In this document: piece by piece, positions 50,728-59,993 of the stretch | How positions within the stretch are numbered: the first letter of the stretch is position 1 | Layout of the letters: each line of letters begins with the position of its first letter | NCBI GenBank assembly: GCA_964567785.1 | Contig: CAZMOK010000011.1 | Coordinates: 1 to 64,000 of the forward strand | Length of the DNA: 64,000 nucleotides | Direction of reading: 5' to 3' | Source: CAZMOK01 sp964567785 | Lineage (GTDB): Bacteria > Bacteroidota > Bacteroidia > Bacteroidales > JAGOPY01 | Notes under the pieces: generated by a model | Databases searched by the model: none | The model's input: only the letters and a program-made list of their open reading frames with translations | What the model was told of the DNA's origin: nothing | Translations under genes and position numbers: made by a program

Positions 50728-52881
50728 ATGAAAAAAACCTTAACACTAGCACTTGCAATTCTCTTTTTTATCCCGCTGGCTTCCGTAGCCGATGAAGGGA
50801 TGTGGATCCCAAGCCTTCTTAAGAAATACAATATTGAAGATATGCAGGAAAAAGGCCTGCGGCTCAGTGCCGAAGACCTTTACAGCATAAACAGCAACAG
50901 CCTTAAAGACGCCATCGTCCTCTTTGGCAGGGGATGCACCGGCGGGGTCGTATCGCCCGAAGGGCTGATGCTGACCAACCATCACTGCGGATACGGACAG
51001 ATCCAGTACCACAGCTCGCTTGAGAACGATTACCTCACCGATGGGTTCTGGGCTATGTCGAAGGAAGAAGAACTGCCCAACCCTGGACTCACTGTTTCCT
51101 TCCTGGTCTATATGGACGATGTGACCGGAAAGGCCATGGAAGGGGTTACGGATGACATGACGGAGAAAGAACGCAGCGAAAAAATACGGGAGAACAGCGA
51201 AGAGATCATAAAAGAGGTCACCGAGGATACTCATTACGATGCCGTGGTAAGGCCCCTCTTCCAGGGCAACCAGTATTTTGTCTATGTAATGGAGATCTAT
51301 AAGGATGTGAGGCTGGTGGGCGCCCCGCCCTCAGCAATCGGAAAATTCGGTGGCGATACCGATAACTGGATGTGGCCCAGGCATACCGGCGACTTTTCCG
51401 TTTTCCGGATCTACGCCGATAAGGACAATAAACCTGCCGAATATTCGGAAGACAACGTGCCTTATAAACCCAAAAAGCACTTCGACATTTCGATCAAAGG
51501 GGTTGAAAAGGACGATTTCACCATGGTTTACGGCTATCCTTACACCACAACAGAATACTACCCCTCTTATATGGTCGGTATGTATGCCAATTACCGGTAT
51601 CCCGAAAGGATAAAGATCAGGGAGGAAAAACTTGACATTATCGGGGCTGCCATGAATTCCGACCCGCAGGTGAGGATACAGTATGCATCGAAAGATGCCC
51701 GGATAGCGAATGCATGGAAAAAATGGATCGGCGTGATCAAGGGGTTGAAAAGGCTGAACGCCATGGAGAAAAAAGAAAAACTTGAAGCTGAATTCAACGA
51801 ATGGGCTGCAACAGATCCCGATGGTGGAAAATACAAGACCTTACTGGATGAATATGAGGATGTGGTAGATGAGATGAAACCGCTGGCTTATTGGTCAGAT
51901 TACTTCTCGGAAGCCATTTACAGTACCGACATCCTGAATTTCTCCTACCGTTTCAGGAACCTGGCCGGCCTTGAAAAAGACCAGGAAGAAGAGATTGAAA
52001 AGGAAATTGAAAAACTGGCCTCCACCACGCAGCGGTTTTTCAAGGATTATCACCGCCCCACCGACAAGAAACTCTTCGCGGCAATGATGGAGATATTCTA
52101 TGAAGGAGTGCCGGAAGAGCAGCTCCCTGAAGTGTATGAAATGATAGGAAAAAAATTCGACTACGATTTTGAGGAATATGCCGACTGGGTCTATAAGAAA
52201 TCCATGCTCACAAACCAGGAAGATCTGATGTCATTCTTAGAAAAATACAAAGCATCCAAGGCCAAAAAGATCAAAAAAGACCCGGTTTATTCGGCAATGA
52301 TGACTTTTTTGGATTATTATAGAGCGAACATTGCAGGGCAGTTGTCGCAGCTCGGGGGCCTGCAGGACAGCCTGCAGCGGATCTATATGGCCGGATTGAT
52401 GGAATTCCAGCCCGAAAAGCTCTTCTATCCCGATGCCAATGCCACCCTCAGGGTCACCTATGGCAAAGTGAACGGGTACTATCCCCGCGATGCAGTTTAC
52501 TACCGCCATTACACTACCCTCGAAGGCATTATGGATAAAGACAATCCGGAGATCTACGACTATGATGTGCCCGACAGGCTGAAGGAACTCTACCGTGATA
52601 AAGAATACGGCTCCTATGCCCGTCCCGACGGTGACATGCCGGTCTGCTTTATCGCCATGAACCATACCACAGGAGGGAACTCGGGCAGTCCTGTGCTGAA
52701 CGCCAACGGACAGCTCATAGGCCTCAACTTCGACCGTAACTGGGAGGGTACCATGAGCGACTTTATGTACGATCCCGACATGTGCCGCAACATTACCCTC
52801 GACATCCGCTATGCCCTTTTCCTCATCGATAAGTTTGCAGGCGCCGGACACCTTGTCGAGGAAATGAATATTGTTGATTAG
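50728..52881 (+). CDS. S46 family dipeptidyl peptidase, DPP11-like
   Basis: This is a secreted serine peptidase that removes dipeptides from N-termini. The signal peptide runs to about residue 22 (SVADE). Catalytic parts are the histidine in TNHHCGYG (His85/His86 in this frame), an aspartate in a DNWMWPRHTGDFS-containing region, and Ser654 in GGNSGSP. The specificity residue is informative: LNFDRNWEG places Arg670 where DPP11 of P. gingivalis has Arg673 and DPP7 has Gly. That arginine binds acidic P1 side chains, so cleavage after Asp or Glu is expected. The correspondence is by motif and was not aligned. The length of 717 residues is normal for S46. It should act in the periplasm. Confidence 0.93.
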   Translation: MKKTLTLALAILFFIPLASVADEGMWIPSLLKKYNIEDMQEKGLRLSAEDLYSINSNSLKDAIVLFGRGCTGGVVSPEGLMLTNHHCGYGQIQYHSSLENDYLTDGFWAMSKEEELPNPGLTVSFLVYMDDVTGKAMEGVTDDMTEKERSEKIRENSEEIIKEVTEDTHYDAVVRPLFQGNQYFVYVMEIYKDVRLVGAPPSAIGKFGGDTDNWMWPRHTGDFSVFRIYADKDNKPAEYSEDNVPYKPKKHFDISIKGVEKDDFTMVYGYPYTTTEYYPSYMVGMYANYRYPERIKIREEKLDIIGAAMNSDPQVRIQYASKDARIANAWKKWIGVIKGLKRLNAMEKKEKLEAEFNEWAATDPDGGKYKTLLDEYEDVVDEMKPLAYWSDYFSEAIYSTDILNFSYRFRNLAGLEKDQEEEIEKEIEKLASTTQRFFKDYHRPTDKKLFAAMMEIFYEGVPEEQLPEVYEMIGKKFDYDFEEYADWVYKKSMLTNQEDLMSFLEKYKASKAKKIKKDPVYSAMMTFLDYYRANIAGQLSQLGGLQDSLQRIYMAGLMEFQPEKLFYPDANATLRVTYGKVNGYYPRDAVYYRHYTTLEGIMDKDNPEIYDYDVPDRLKELYRDKEYGSYARPDGDMPVCFIAMNHTTGGNSGSPVLNANGQLIGLNFDRNWEGTMSDFMYDPDMCRNITLDIRYALFLIDKFAGAGHLVEEMNIVD

Positions 52882-52883
52882 AG

Positions 52884-52918
52884 TTGAGTTCTGAGATCTG
52901 AGATTTGAGTTTTGAGAT
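52884..52918. repeat. Heptanucleotide array TTGAGAT/CTGAGAT
   Basis: Five tandem units are visible: TTGAGTT, CTGAGAT, CTGAGAT, TTGAGTT and TTGAGAT. The array begins two bases after the stop codon of the S46 gene and ends 16 bases before the MscS start. The reverse complement of its unit (ATCTCAA) recurs at 57199-57272. Confidence 0.75.
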
Positions 52919-52934
52919 TTCCTTTAAATAGTTT

Positions 52935-53777
52935 ATGGAACGAATAAATGACTTTTTAACCTTCGAGATCTTTCATGTAGGAGACTATTCCTTCACAGTC
53001 AGTAAGGTGGTATCTGCCATAATGACTATTCTGATCGCAATAGTTGTGCTATGGGTGGTGAAGAAATTATTGTTTCGAAAGAAAGGGAAATCCAGGTTTG
53101 AAAGAAGCAATATCTATTCGTTATACCAGATCCTGAAATATGTTCTCTGGATCATAGCTTTTCTCATGATCCTTGAGATACTGGGACTGGAACTGAACGT
53201 CCTCCTTGCCGGTTCAGCAGCCTTGCTGGTGGGTATAGGCCTGGGCCTGCAATCCACGTTCAATAATTTTGTTTCCGGCATTATATTGCTTTTTGAAGGG
53301 ACCATAAAAGTGGGCGATGTGCTCGAAATTGACGGGGATGTAGTGCAACTGCGGAAAATAGGGCTGAGGACCTCCGAGGCGCTGAACCGTGACGATATCG
53401 TGATAATAATACCTAACTCCGTTATTACGAACAATAAGGTCATAAACTGGACGCATCAGTCGAGAAAGACCAGGTTCAAGATAAATGTGGGCGTTGCGTA
53501 CGGAAGTGATGTAGAGCTGGTATTGAAAGTGCTTAAGGACAGCGCCCTTGAACATCCGGATATTTCCGACAGGTCATCAATAAATGCGCGATTCCTGGAT
53601 TTCGGTAACTCCTCACTGGATTTTGAACTGCTCTTTTTCAGCGACAATGTTTTCAGGATCGAAAACCTGAAATCAGAGATCAGGAGGATCATCAACCGCA
53701 AGTTCACTGAGAACAACATCACCATCCCCTTCCCGCAGGTGGACCTGCATATTAAGTCAGACTTCAGAGAAAAATAA
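52935..53777 (+). CDS. MscS-family mechanosensitive channel
   Basis: This is a pore protein of the small-conductance mechanosensitive channel family, 280 residues long. The N-terminal part has two or three membrane helices (residues about 17-38, 55-78 and the pore helix around 85-105). The signature of the pore-lining helix is LLAGSAALLVGIGLGLQSTFNNFVSGIILLFEGTIKVGDVLEIDG. The beta domain (DVVQLRKIGLRTSEALNRDDIVIIIPNSVITNNKVINW) and the alpha/beta domain follow. The family releases solutes on osmotic downshift. It is in the inner membrane. It starts just after the S46 gene and precedes the acetyltransferase gene by 27 bases. Confidence 0.95.
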   Translation: MERINDFLTFEIFHVGDYSFTVSKVVSAIMTILIAIVVLWVVKKLLFRKKGKSRFERSNIYSLYQILKYVLWIIAFLMILEILGLELNVLLAGSAALLVGIGLGLQSTFNNFVSGIILLFEGTIKVGDVLEIDGDVVQLRKIGLRTSEALNRDDIVIIIPNSVITNNKVINWTHQSRKTRFKINVGVAYGSDVELVLKVLKDSALEHPDISDRSSINARFLDFGNSSLDFELLFFSDNVFRIENLKSEIRRIINRKFTENNITIPFPQVDLHIKSDFREK

Positions 53778-53804
53778 TCCCGGACGATATTAAATAACTA
53801 TAAT

Positions 53805-54242
53805 ATGAGAATTGAAAAACTTTACAGTAACGACGATTTTAAAGAGATCACCAGAGAAGAATTCATCGATTTCCTTTACGATCACCTCGACCGTTTCGGG
53901 GACCCGAAGGAAGACATCAACAAATGTTTGAATTACGCCTTTTCGGATGAAAAATCTGAGGGTGGGTTTGCTCTGGCGGCTTTTTATGAAGACAAGCTGG
54001 TTGGCGGACTGATCATGAACAAGACAGGTATGGCAAACTACATCCCCGACTGGATACTGGTTTATGTAGCCGTTGATGCCACCCACAGGGGTAAAGGCTT
54101 TGGCCGGCAGATCGTTGAAGAGGCGCTGGATATGTGCGACGACGGGGTGAAACTCCACGTTGAATATGACAATCCGGCAAAAAGACTGTACGAAAGAATA
54201 GGCTTTACAAATAAGTACGCCGAAATGCGTTATCAAAAGTAA
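53805..54242 (+). CDS. GNAT family N-acetyltransferase
   Basis: This 145-residue cytosolic acetyltransferase uses acetyl-CoA. The CoA-binding motif is ATHRGKGFGRQIVEEAL, with the R/Q-x-x-G-x-G/A pattern at RGKGFG; the preceding strand WILVYVAVD and the following NPAKRLYERIGF, with the family tyrosine, complete the fold. The acceptor is unknown. The stop codon is only 6 bases before the GTG start of the racemase-like gene. The two overlap functionally in many Bacteroidota genomes, in my recollection, so a shared amino-acid-related pathway is possible but unverified. Confidence 0.92.
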   Translation: MRIEKLYSNDDFKEITREEFIDFLYDHLDRFGDPKEDINKCLNYAFSDEKSEGGFALAAFYEDKLVGGLIMNKTGMANYIPDWILVYVAVDATHRGKGFGRQIVEEALDMCDDGVKLHVEYDNPAKRLYERIGFTNKYAEMRYQK

Positions 54243-54248
54243 ATACTT

Positions 54249-55349
54249 GTGGCCGAACTTATTATACATACCGAAGAGATTAAAGATAACATAAGGAAGC
54301 TCAGCAGTTTTTTCAAAAAACACAATGTTGAGTGGAGCCTGGTGACCAAAGTTTTTTCAGGCGACCTGGGTTTCCTCGAAAACATCCTGACCGATGATGT
54401 GATAAAGGATATCAATTCGGTAGGAGATTCGAGGTTGTCGAGTCTGAAAAACCTGAGACAGGTCAACCCGGATATGCGTACCATCTATATCAAGCCACCG
54501 GCTGCCGTGTATGCTGACGATATTGTGAGTGTTGCCGATATTTCCCTGAACAGTTCGTATGAAACCATTGAATGCCTGAATGAAGCTGCCAAAAAGCAGG
54601 ATAAGGTCCACGAGATCATCATCATGATCGAACTCGGGGAGCTGCGTGAAGGGGTGAACCGTGAGGTTGTCCTCGATTTTTATGAAAAGGTTTTCCAAAT
54701 GTCCAACATCAGGGTGATCGGGCTGGGCTCCAACCTGGGCTGCATGTACGGTGTTGAGCCAACGTACGATAAGTTGCTGCAGTTGTCGTTGTACAAAGAA
54801 CTGATCTCCGCCAAGTTCAAAAAAGACCTCAGGCTTATTTCAGGGGGAAGCTCTATTACCCTTCCCTTAATGGGCAAGGGGGTGGTTCCCCCTGAAATAA
54901 ACCACTTCAGGGTGGGTGAGGCCGCTTTTTTCGGGACAAGCCCCCTTGAAAACAAAAGGTTCATGGACCTGGCTACCCGGACTTTTGAGTTCAAGGCCAA
55001 CATCATAGAACTTGAAGAGAAAGGCACGGTGCCTGATGGCATCATCAACGAAGCCAACATAGGTCATACCGCCGAATACGACGAAGAACAGATCAGCGAA
55101 ATGACCTGTAAGGCAATCCTTGATTTTGGTTTGCTGGATGTGGACCATAAGGATATCGAGCCCTATATCAAGGACATAAAATTTGTCGGTATCACTTCCG
55201 ACATGACAGTGGTGGATATCGGAAAGAACAAGCTCAGTAACGGGCAGGACCGGTTCAGGGTGGGCGACACCATCCTTTTCAGGCCGAATTACCTGGCAGT
55301 GGCCCGGCTGTTGAACTCAAAATTCATCGAGAAGATCTACGTGGATTGA
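54249..55349 (+). CDS. Alanine/ornithine racemase-like PLP enzyme
   Basis: This 366-residue protein has the fold-type III alanine racemase layout. The PLP-binding lysine is probably in SLVTKVFSGD near residue 34, which corresponds to the family VVKAnayG motif. Further landmarks are VHEIIIMIELGELREGV, GLGSNLGCM and RLISGGSSITLPLM, with the PLP-phosphate-binding GGSS. Then follow HFRVGEAAFFGT, where the glycine-rich loop ends, and FVGITSDMTVVDIG near the C-terminus. It resembles ornithine racemase/YhfX-type enzymes more than the cell-wall alanine racemase, but the substrate is not certain. The start codon is GTG. It is 6 bases after the acetyltransferase gene and 19 bases before the GH18 gene. 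Confidence 0.85.
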   Translation: MAELIIHTEEIKDNIRKLSSFFKKHNVEWSLVTKVFSGDLGFLENILTDDVIKDINSVGDSRLSSLKNLRQVNPDMRTIYIKPPAAVYADDIVSVADISLNSSYETIECLNEAAKKQDKVHEIIIMIELGELREGVNREVVLDFYEKVFQMSNIRVIGLGSNLGCMYGVEPTYDKLLQLSLYKELISAKFKKDLRLISGGSSITLPLMGKGVVPPEINHFRVGEAAFFGTSPLENKRFMDLATRTFEFKANIIELEEKGTVPDGIINEANIGHTAEYDEEQISEMTCKAILDFGLLDVDHKDIEPYIKDIKFVGITSDMTVVDIGKNKLSNGQDRFRVGDTILFRPNYLAVARLLNSKFIEKIYVD

Positions 55350-55368
55350 GGATGCGGCAATATTGATT

Positions 55369-57147
55369 ATGAGAAGAATTTCCTTGCCGGCCATTAAAAA
55401 CATCTTCCTGTTTGCGCTATTGACAGGGACCGGTTTTTCACTTTTTTCCCAGGATGATGCCTTTATGTCGATCCACCGGGAACAATCTGAATACTACAAG
55501 ACAGAACCCTGGCCGGAGATCAGCGTCAGCCCTGCAAGAAACGCAAGTTTCGACACCTGCACCCTCGACAAGATGGTATTCGGTTATCACCCCTACTGGA
55601 TGGGCGACAGCTACCTTGGTTATCACTGGAACCTCTTGTCGGACCTGTGCTTCTTCTCCTACGAAGTGGATGCTGCAACAGGAGATCCCGTTACCACCCA
55701 CGACTGGCTTACGGCGCCCGTGGTCGATTCGGCGCTGGCAAATAATGTGAGGGTCCACTTGTGCGTCACCCTTTTCAACGGGCATGCCACTTTTTTTTCG
55801 AACGAAGATGCAAAACAAACGTTAACAGACAACCTCATACATCTCATTTCAGAACGCAACGCCCATGGCATCAACATTGATTTTGAGGCAGTGCCATCTT
55901 CCCAGGGGGCAGCCATGGTTGATTATGTGCTGGAACTGAGCGCACAGGTAAAGGACACCCTGCCGGGATGCATGATCAGCATGGCCATTCCGGCGGTCGA
56001 CTGGACAAACATATTCGACATTGAGCAGCTTGATGAGGCCCTCGACCTTTTCATGATCATGGGCTATGATTATTACTGGAACGGCAGTGCGATGGCGGGA
56101 CCGGTTTCGCCCCTTTACCCGATGACTGCGGGTTATAATTACAGCCTTGCACGAACAGTTTCCGATTACCAGCAGAAAGGCATCCCTGATGAAAAATTCC
56201 TGCTCGGGCTGCCCTATTATGCCCGGCAGTGGCCCACGCAATACCCGGTGGCCCCGTCGCCGGTTGCCGGATATGGAACGGCGCTCACCTATGCCAATGT
56301 TCGGAACAGCAGTGTTAACTATTACAACCAGGAGAACAGGTACTGGGAACCTGCCAGCATATCATCTTATTATTCGTTCAGTGTCAATGACTCGTGGTAC
56401 CAGTGTTTTGTGGCAGAGCCGATGGACCTGGAGGAGCGGTACGACCTGGTGAATTACAGGGGGCTGGCCGGTATAGGCATCTGGGCATTGGGTTACGACA
56501 ATGGTTACGACCAGCTCTGGAACGTTCTTGCAGACAAATTCTCCACCTGTGTGGAACCAATGTATTCCGATACGTTGTACGATTCAGGGGGGCCCTTCCG
56601 GCCTTATTACAACAATGAAGATTACACCCTTACCATCAGGAGCTTTGACGATACTCCCGTCAACCTTGAGTTCCTGGAATTCAATATCGAGGACGGATAT
56701 GATTCACTCTGGGTGTTTGATGGCGGGGACACACTTTCGCCTTTGCTGGGCGGATTCTCAGGGGCAAACCCTCCGTCAGTCATCCAGTCCGCAGGAAAAA
56801 TGCTCACCCTTCGTTTCCGCTCCGACGGACTTACGGTTGGCCCCGGCTGGAAAGCGGTTTGGAGGTCCGGCACGGCGGGAGTTAATGATATATTCCGGCA
56901 GGGGTTCGATGTTTTTCCCAATCCTGCGGGTTCAGTTATCAGTTATCAGTTATCAGTTAACAGTGGATTGAAGGATTGTACGATTGAAGTATGGGATGCT
57001 GCTGGGAAAAGGGTTGAGATTGTGACTGTTCCCGGTGGCAGGGATATTGTCAGCTCGGATGTTTCGGCCTATCCCCCCGGCGTTTACACTGCTGTCCTCA
57101 GAAATAATGAAAGGATATTGGGTGTGAGGAAGTTTGTGGTGGAATGA
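55369..57147 (+). CDS. GH18-CUB-T9SS secreted protein
   Basis: This secreted protein (592 residues from the ATG at 55369; the TTG at 55363 is an alternative) has a signal peptide (LFSQ near residue 26). A GH18 chitinase-like barrel at about residues 65-400 shows the strand-4 motif as GINIDFE, the local form of DxxDxDxE with the last Asp and Glu kept, and MIMGYDYYW. A CUB-like domain follows at about 405-505 (DTLYDSGGPFRPYYNNEDYTLTIRS and LTLRFRSDGLTVGPGWKAVW). The C-terminal T9SS sorting domain starts near FDVFPNPAGS and ends in GVRKFVV. A four-unit CAGTTAT array is embedded in the sorting domain. The enzyme should act on extracellular glycans such as chitin or peptidoglycan fragments. The first Asp of the GH18 motif is Gly/Asn here, so activity is not assured. 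Confidence 0.9.
   Translation: MRRISLPAIKNIFLFALLTGTGFSLFSQDDAFMSIHREQSEYYKTEPWPEISVSPARNASFDTCTLDKMVFGYHPYWMGDSYLGYHWNLLSDLCFFSYEVDAATGDPVTTHDWLTAPVVDSALANNVRVHLCVTLFNGHATFFSNEDAKQTLTDNLIHLISERNAHGINIDFEAVPSSQGAAMVDYVLELSAQVKDTLPGCMISMAIPAVDWTNIFDIEQLDEALDLFMIMGYDYYWNGSAMAGPVSPLYPMTAGYNYSLARTVSDYQQKGIPDEKFLLGLPYYARQWPTQYPVAPSPVAGYGTALTYANVRNSSVNYYNQENRYWEPASISSYYSFSVNDSWYQCFVAEPMDLEERYDLVNYRGLAGIGIWALGYDNGYDQLWNVLADKFSTCVEPMYSDTLYDSGGPFRPYYNNEDYTLTIRSFDDTPVNLEFLEFNIEDGYDSLWVFDGGDTLSPLLGGFSGANPPSVIQSAGKMLTLRFRSDGLTVGPGWKAVWRSGTAGVNDIFRQGFDVFPNPAGSVISYQLSVNSGLKDCTIEVWDAAGKRVEIVTVPGGRDIVSSDVSAYPPGVYTAVLRNNERILGVRKFVVE
56933..56963. repeat. CAGTTAT tandem array within coding sequence
   Basis: Four tandem 7-base units, CAGTTAT three times and CAGTTAA, run from 56933 to 56960, followed by CAG. 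The array lies inside the T9SS sorting domain of the GH18 gene, in frame as VISYQLSVNS. A 7-base unit shifts the reading frame at each copy, so the four copies encode different residues, and the copy number must be constrained if the gene is to stay open. Confidence 0.7.
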
Positions 57148-57198
57148 TCCTCTGCGAACATGCGCACATGAAAATATCTGCGCTCCCTGGCTTTCATC

Positions 57199-57272
57199 AT
57201 CTCAACTCTCAACTCCCGTTTCGCTTCGCTCACGGGATTCCGCTTCGCTCCATCTCAAATCTCAACTCTCAG
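57199..57272. repeat. Heptad array ATCTCAA, interrupted
   Basis: Units ATCTCAA and CTCTCAA (57199-57212) and ATCTCAA, ATCTCAA and CTCTCAG (57252-57272) flank a 39-base segment containing a duplicated CGCTTCGCTC and a CCCGT/ACGGG hairpin. The array's last unit covers the stop of the minus-strand DAHP synthase gene (57269-57271). The unit is the reverse complement of the one at 52884. It occupies most of the gap between two convergent genes. Confidence 0.6.
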
Positions 57273-58327
57273 TACTCTTCCCCTTGCTGCCGCAATGCTT
57301 CCTTGTGTACCAGTTCCAGCAGCTTTTTGAAGAAATGGGGGTCGAGCCCGGCTTCTTCGGCCGCGATCGTTCGCTCTTCCAGGATCTTCTTCCAGCGCTC
57401 CATCTGAAGGATCGAAAGGTTTTCGTGCCGCTTGATCTCACCGATTTCCCTGACAGCCCTCATCCTCTCCGACAACACATCGATCAGGGCCTTGTCGAGC
57501 CGGTCGATCTGCTGCCTCTTCAATTCCAGTTCCTTGATGTATTCCCCGTCCCTGGCCTTCCGTATGGAAAGTGATGAAATGAGTTTTGCAAAAGCCTCCG
57601 GGGTGAGTTGCTGGTCGCGGTCAGACAGCGCCTTGTCAGGATCGGGGTGCACCTCGACCATCAACCCGTCGAAGGCAAAATCAAGGGCAAGCTGGGCGAT
57701 CACGGGTATCAGTTCCCGCTTTCCGCAGATATGGCTCGGGTCGACGATCACCGGCAGGTCGGGGTGCCGGCGTTTCAGCTCGATGGGGTATTCCCACAGT
57801 GGCATGTTCCTGAAAGGTTCGGAGCGATGGGCGGAAAAGCCCCTGTGAACTGCAAGCAATTTTGTCACTCCGGCCCTGTTGAGCCTTTCCAGTGCACCGG
57901 TCCAGAGGTCAGGGTCGGGGTGCATCGGGTTCTTGACCATAACAGGGATATCCGTACCTTTCAGCGCAACGGAAAGTTCATCAACCGCCCAGGGATTGGC
58001 AACCGTCCTTGCCCCGAGCCAGATCATGTCTATATCATTCTTCAGGCAAAGCTCTATGTGTTCGGGCAGGGCGACCTCAACGCAGGTCTTCAGTCCTGTT
58101 TCGCTTTTCACGGTCTTCAGCCAGCGCAGGGCGATGTCGCCAGCACCGGGGAACCAGTCGGGCCTCGAACGGGCTTTCCATATCCCGCTGCGGAAATACT
58201 CCACTTCAGGTATTTTACTGATCTCTTTTGCAGTGGTGAGCAGTTGGTTTTCGCTTTCGGCACTGCACGGACCGGCAATAAAAAGAGGTTTTTCCGGCCC
58301 CTGTGTTATGGGTGTTATCTTCAGCAT
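57269..58327 (-). CDS. Bifunctional DAHP synthase/chorismate mutase
   Basis: This protein of 352 residues combines 3-deoxy-7-phosphoheptulonate synthase (first step of the shikimate pathway) with chorismate mutase (branch to Phe and Tyr). The DAHP synthase part has FIAGPCSAES, EYFRSGIWKARSRPDWFPG, VALPEHI, IDMIWLGARTVANPW, VMVKNPMHPDPDLW, IVDPSHICGKRE and MVEVHPDPDKALSD (type I beta/KDO8P-like). The C-terminal 90 residues are an AroQ-type chorismate mutase helix bundle (RQQIDRLDKALIDVLSERMRAVREIGEIK). The start at 58327 (MLKITPITQ) is used: a promoter box at 58349-58356 lies upstream of it, whereas a start at 58360 would precede the box. Confidence 0.95.
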   Translation of the reverse strand: MLKITPITQGPEKPLFIAGPCSAESENQLLTTAKEISKIPEVEYFRSGIWKARSRPDWFPGAGDIALRWLKTVKSETGLKTCVEVALPEHIELCLKNDIDMIWLGARTVANPWAVDELSVALKGTDIPVMVKNPMHPDPDLWTGALERLNRAGVTKLLAVHRGFSAHRSEPFRNMPLWEYPIELKRRHPDLPVIVDPSHICGKRELIPVIAQLALDFAFDGLMVEVHPDPDKALSDRDQQLTPEAFAKLISSLSIRKARDGEYIKELELKRQQIDRLDKALIDVLSERMRAVREIGEIKRHENLSILQMERWKKILEERTIAAEEAGLDPHFFKKLLELVHKEALRQQGEEY

Positions 58328-58348
58328 CTTTATTTCATTGTTCTGTAG

Positions 58349-58356
58349 CAAAGATA
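58349..58356 (-). promoter_or_regulatory. Predicted -7 box of the DAHP synthase gene
   Basis: On the minus strand the sequence reads TATCTTTG, an exact TAnnTTTG match, 21 bases before the start at 58327. It favours the shorter start of that gene. Confidence 0.45.
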
Positions 58357-58407
58357 GCATTCAGGAAGGAATCTTACCCATTCTACCGGATATTGATGAC
58401 GATATGT

Positions 58408-58415
58408 TATTTTTG
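58408..58415 (+). promoter_or_regulatory. Predicted -7 box of asnS
   Basis: TATTTTTG is an exact TAnnTTTG match, 18 bases before the ATG at 58434. It lies in the 106-base divergent region shared with the DAHP synthase gene. Confidence 0.45.
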
Positions 58416-58433
58416 CAGCGAAATAGATTTGTT

Positions 58434-59885
<1,452 letters not shown>

Positions 59886-59896
59886 TATTATTATTT

Positions 59897-59942
59897 AGTT
59901 ACAAGAGGGAATATTTATTTTGCATTCTTGTAACTGAAAGAG
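59897..59942 (+). terminator. Inverted repeat and T-run after asnS
   Basis: AGTTACAAGA at 59897-59906 is the perfect reverse complement of TCTTGTAACT at 59926-59935, a 10-bp stem with a 19-base loop. GAAAGAG and a run of seven T follow. This fits a terminator after asnS (stop at 59885), although the loop is long. It could also be an operator for rpoN, which starts at 59994. Confidence 0.5.
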
Positions 59943-59993
59943 TTTTTTTGTATTTTTCCTATCTGATTCACTAATTGTACCGGAAGGGATAAA

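Noticed and set aside
52884..52918. The short tandem arrays as CRISPR
   Set aside because: The units are 6-7 bases long with no spacers, and no cas gene is present.
57879..58433. An extension of the asnS reading frame far upstream (185 codons)
   Set aside because: It runs antisense through the DAHP synthase gene, and homology to asparaginyl-tRNA synthetase begins only at 58434, right after a promoter box.
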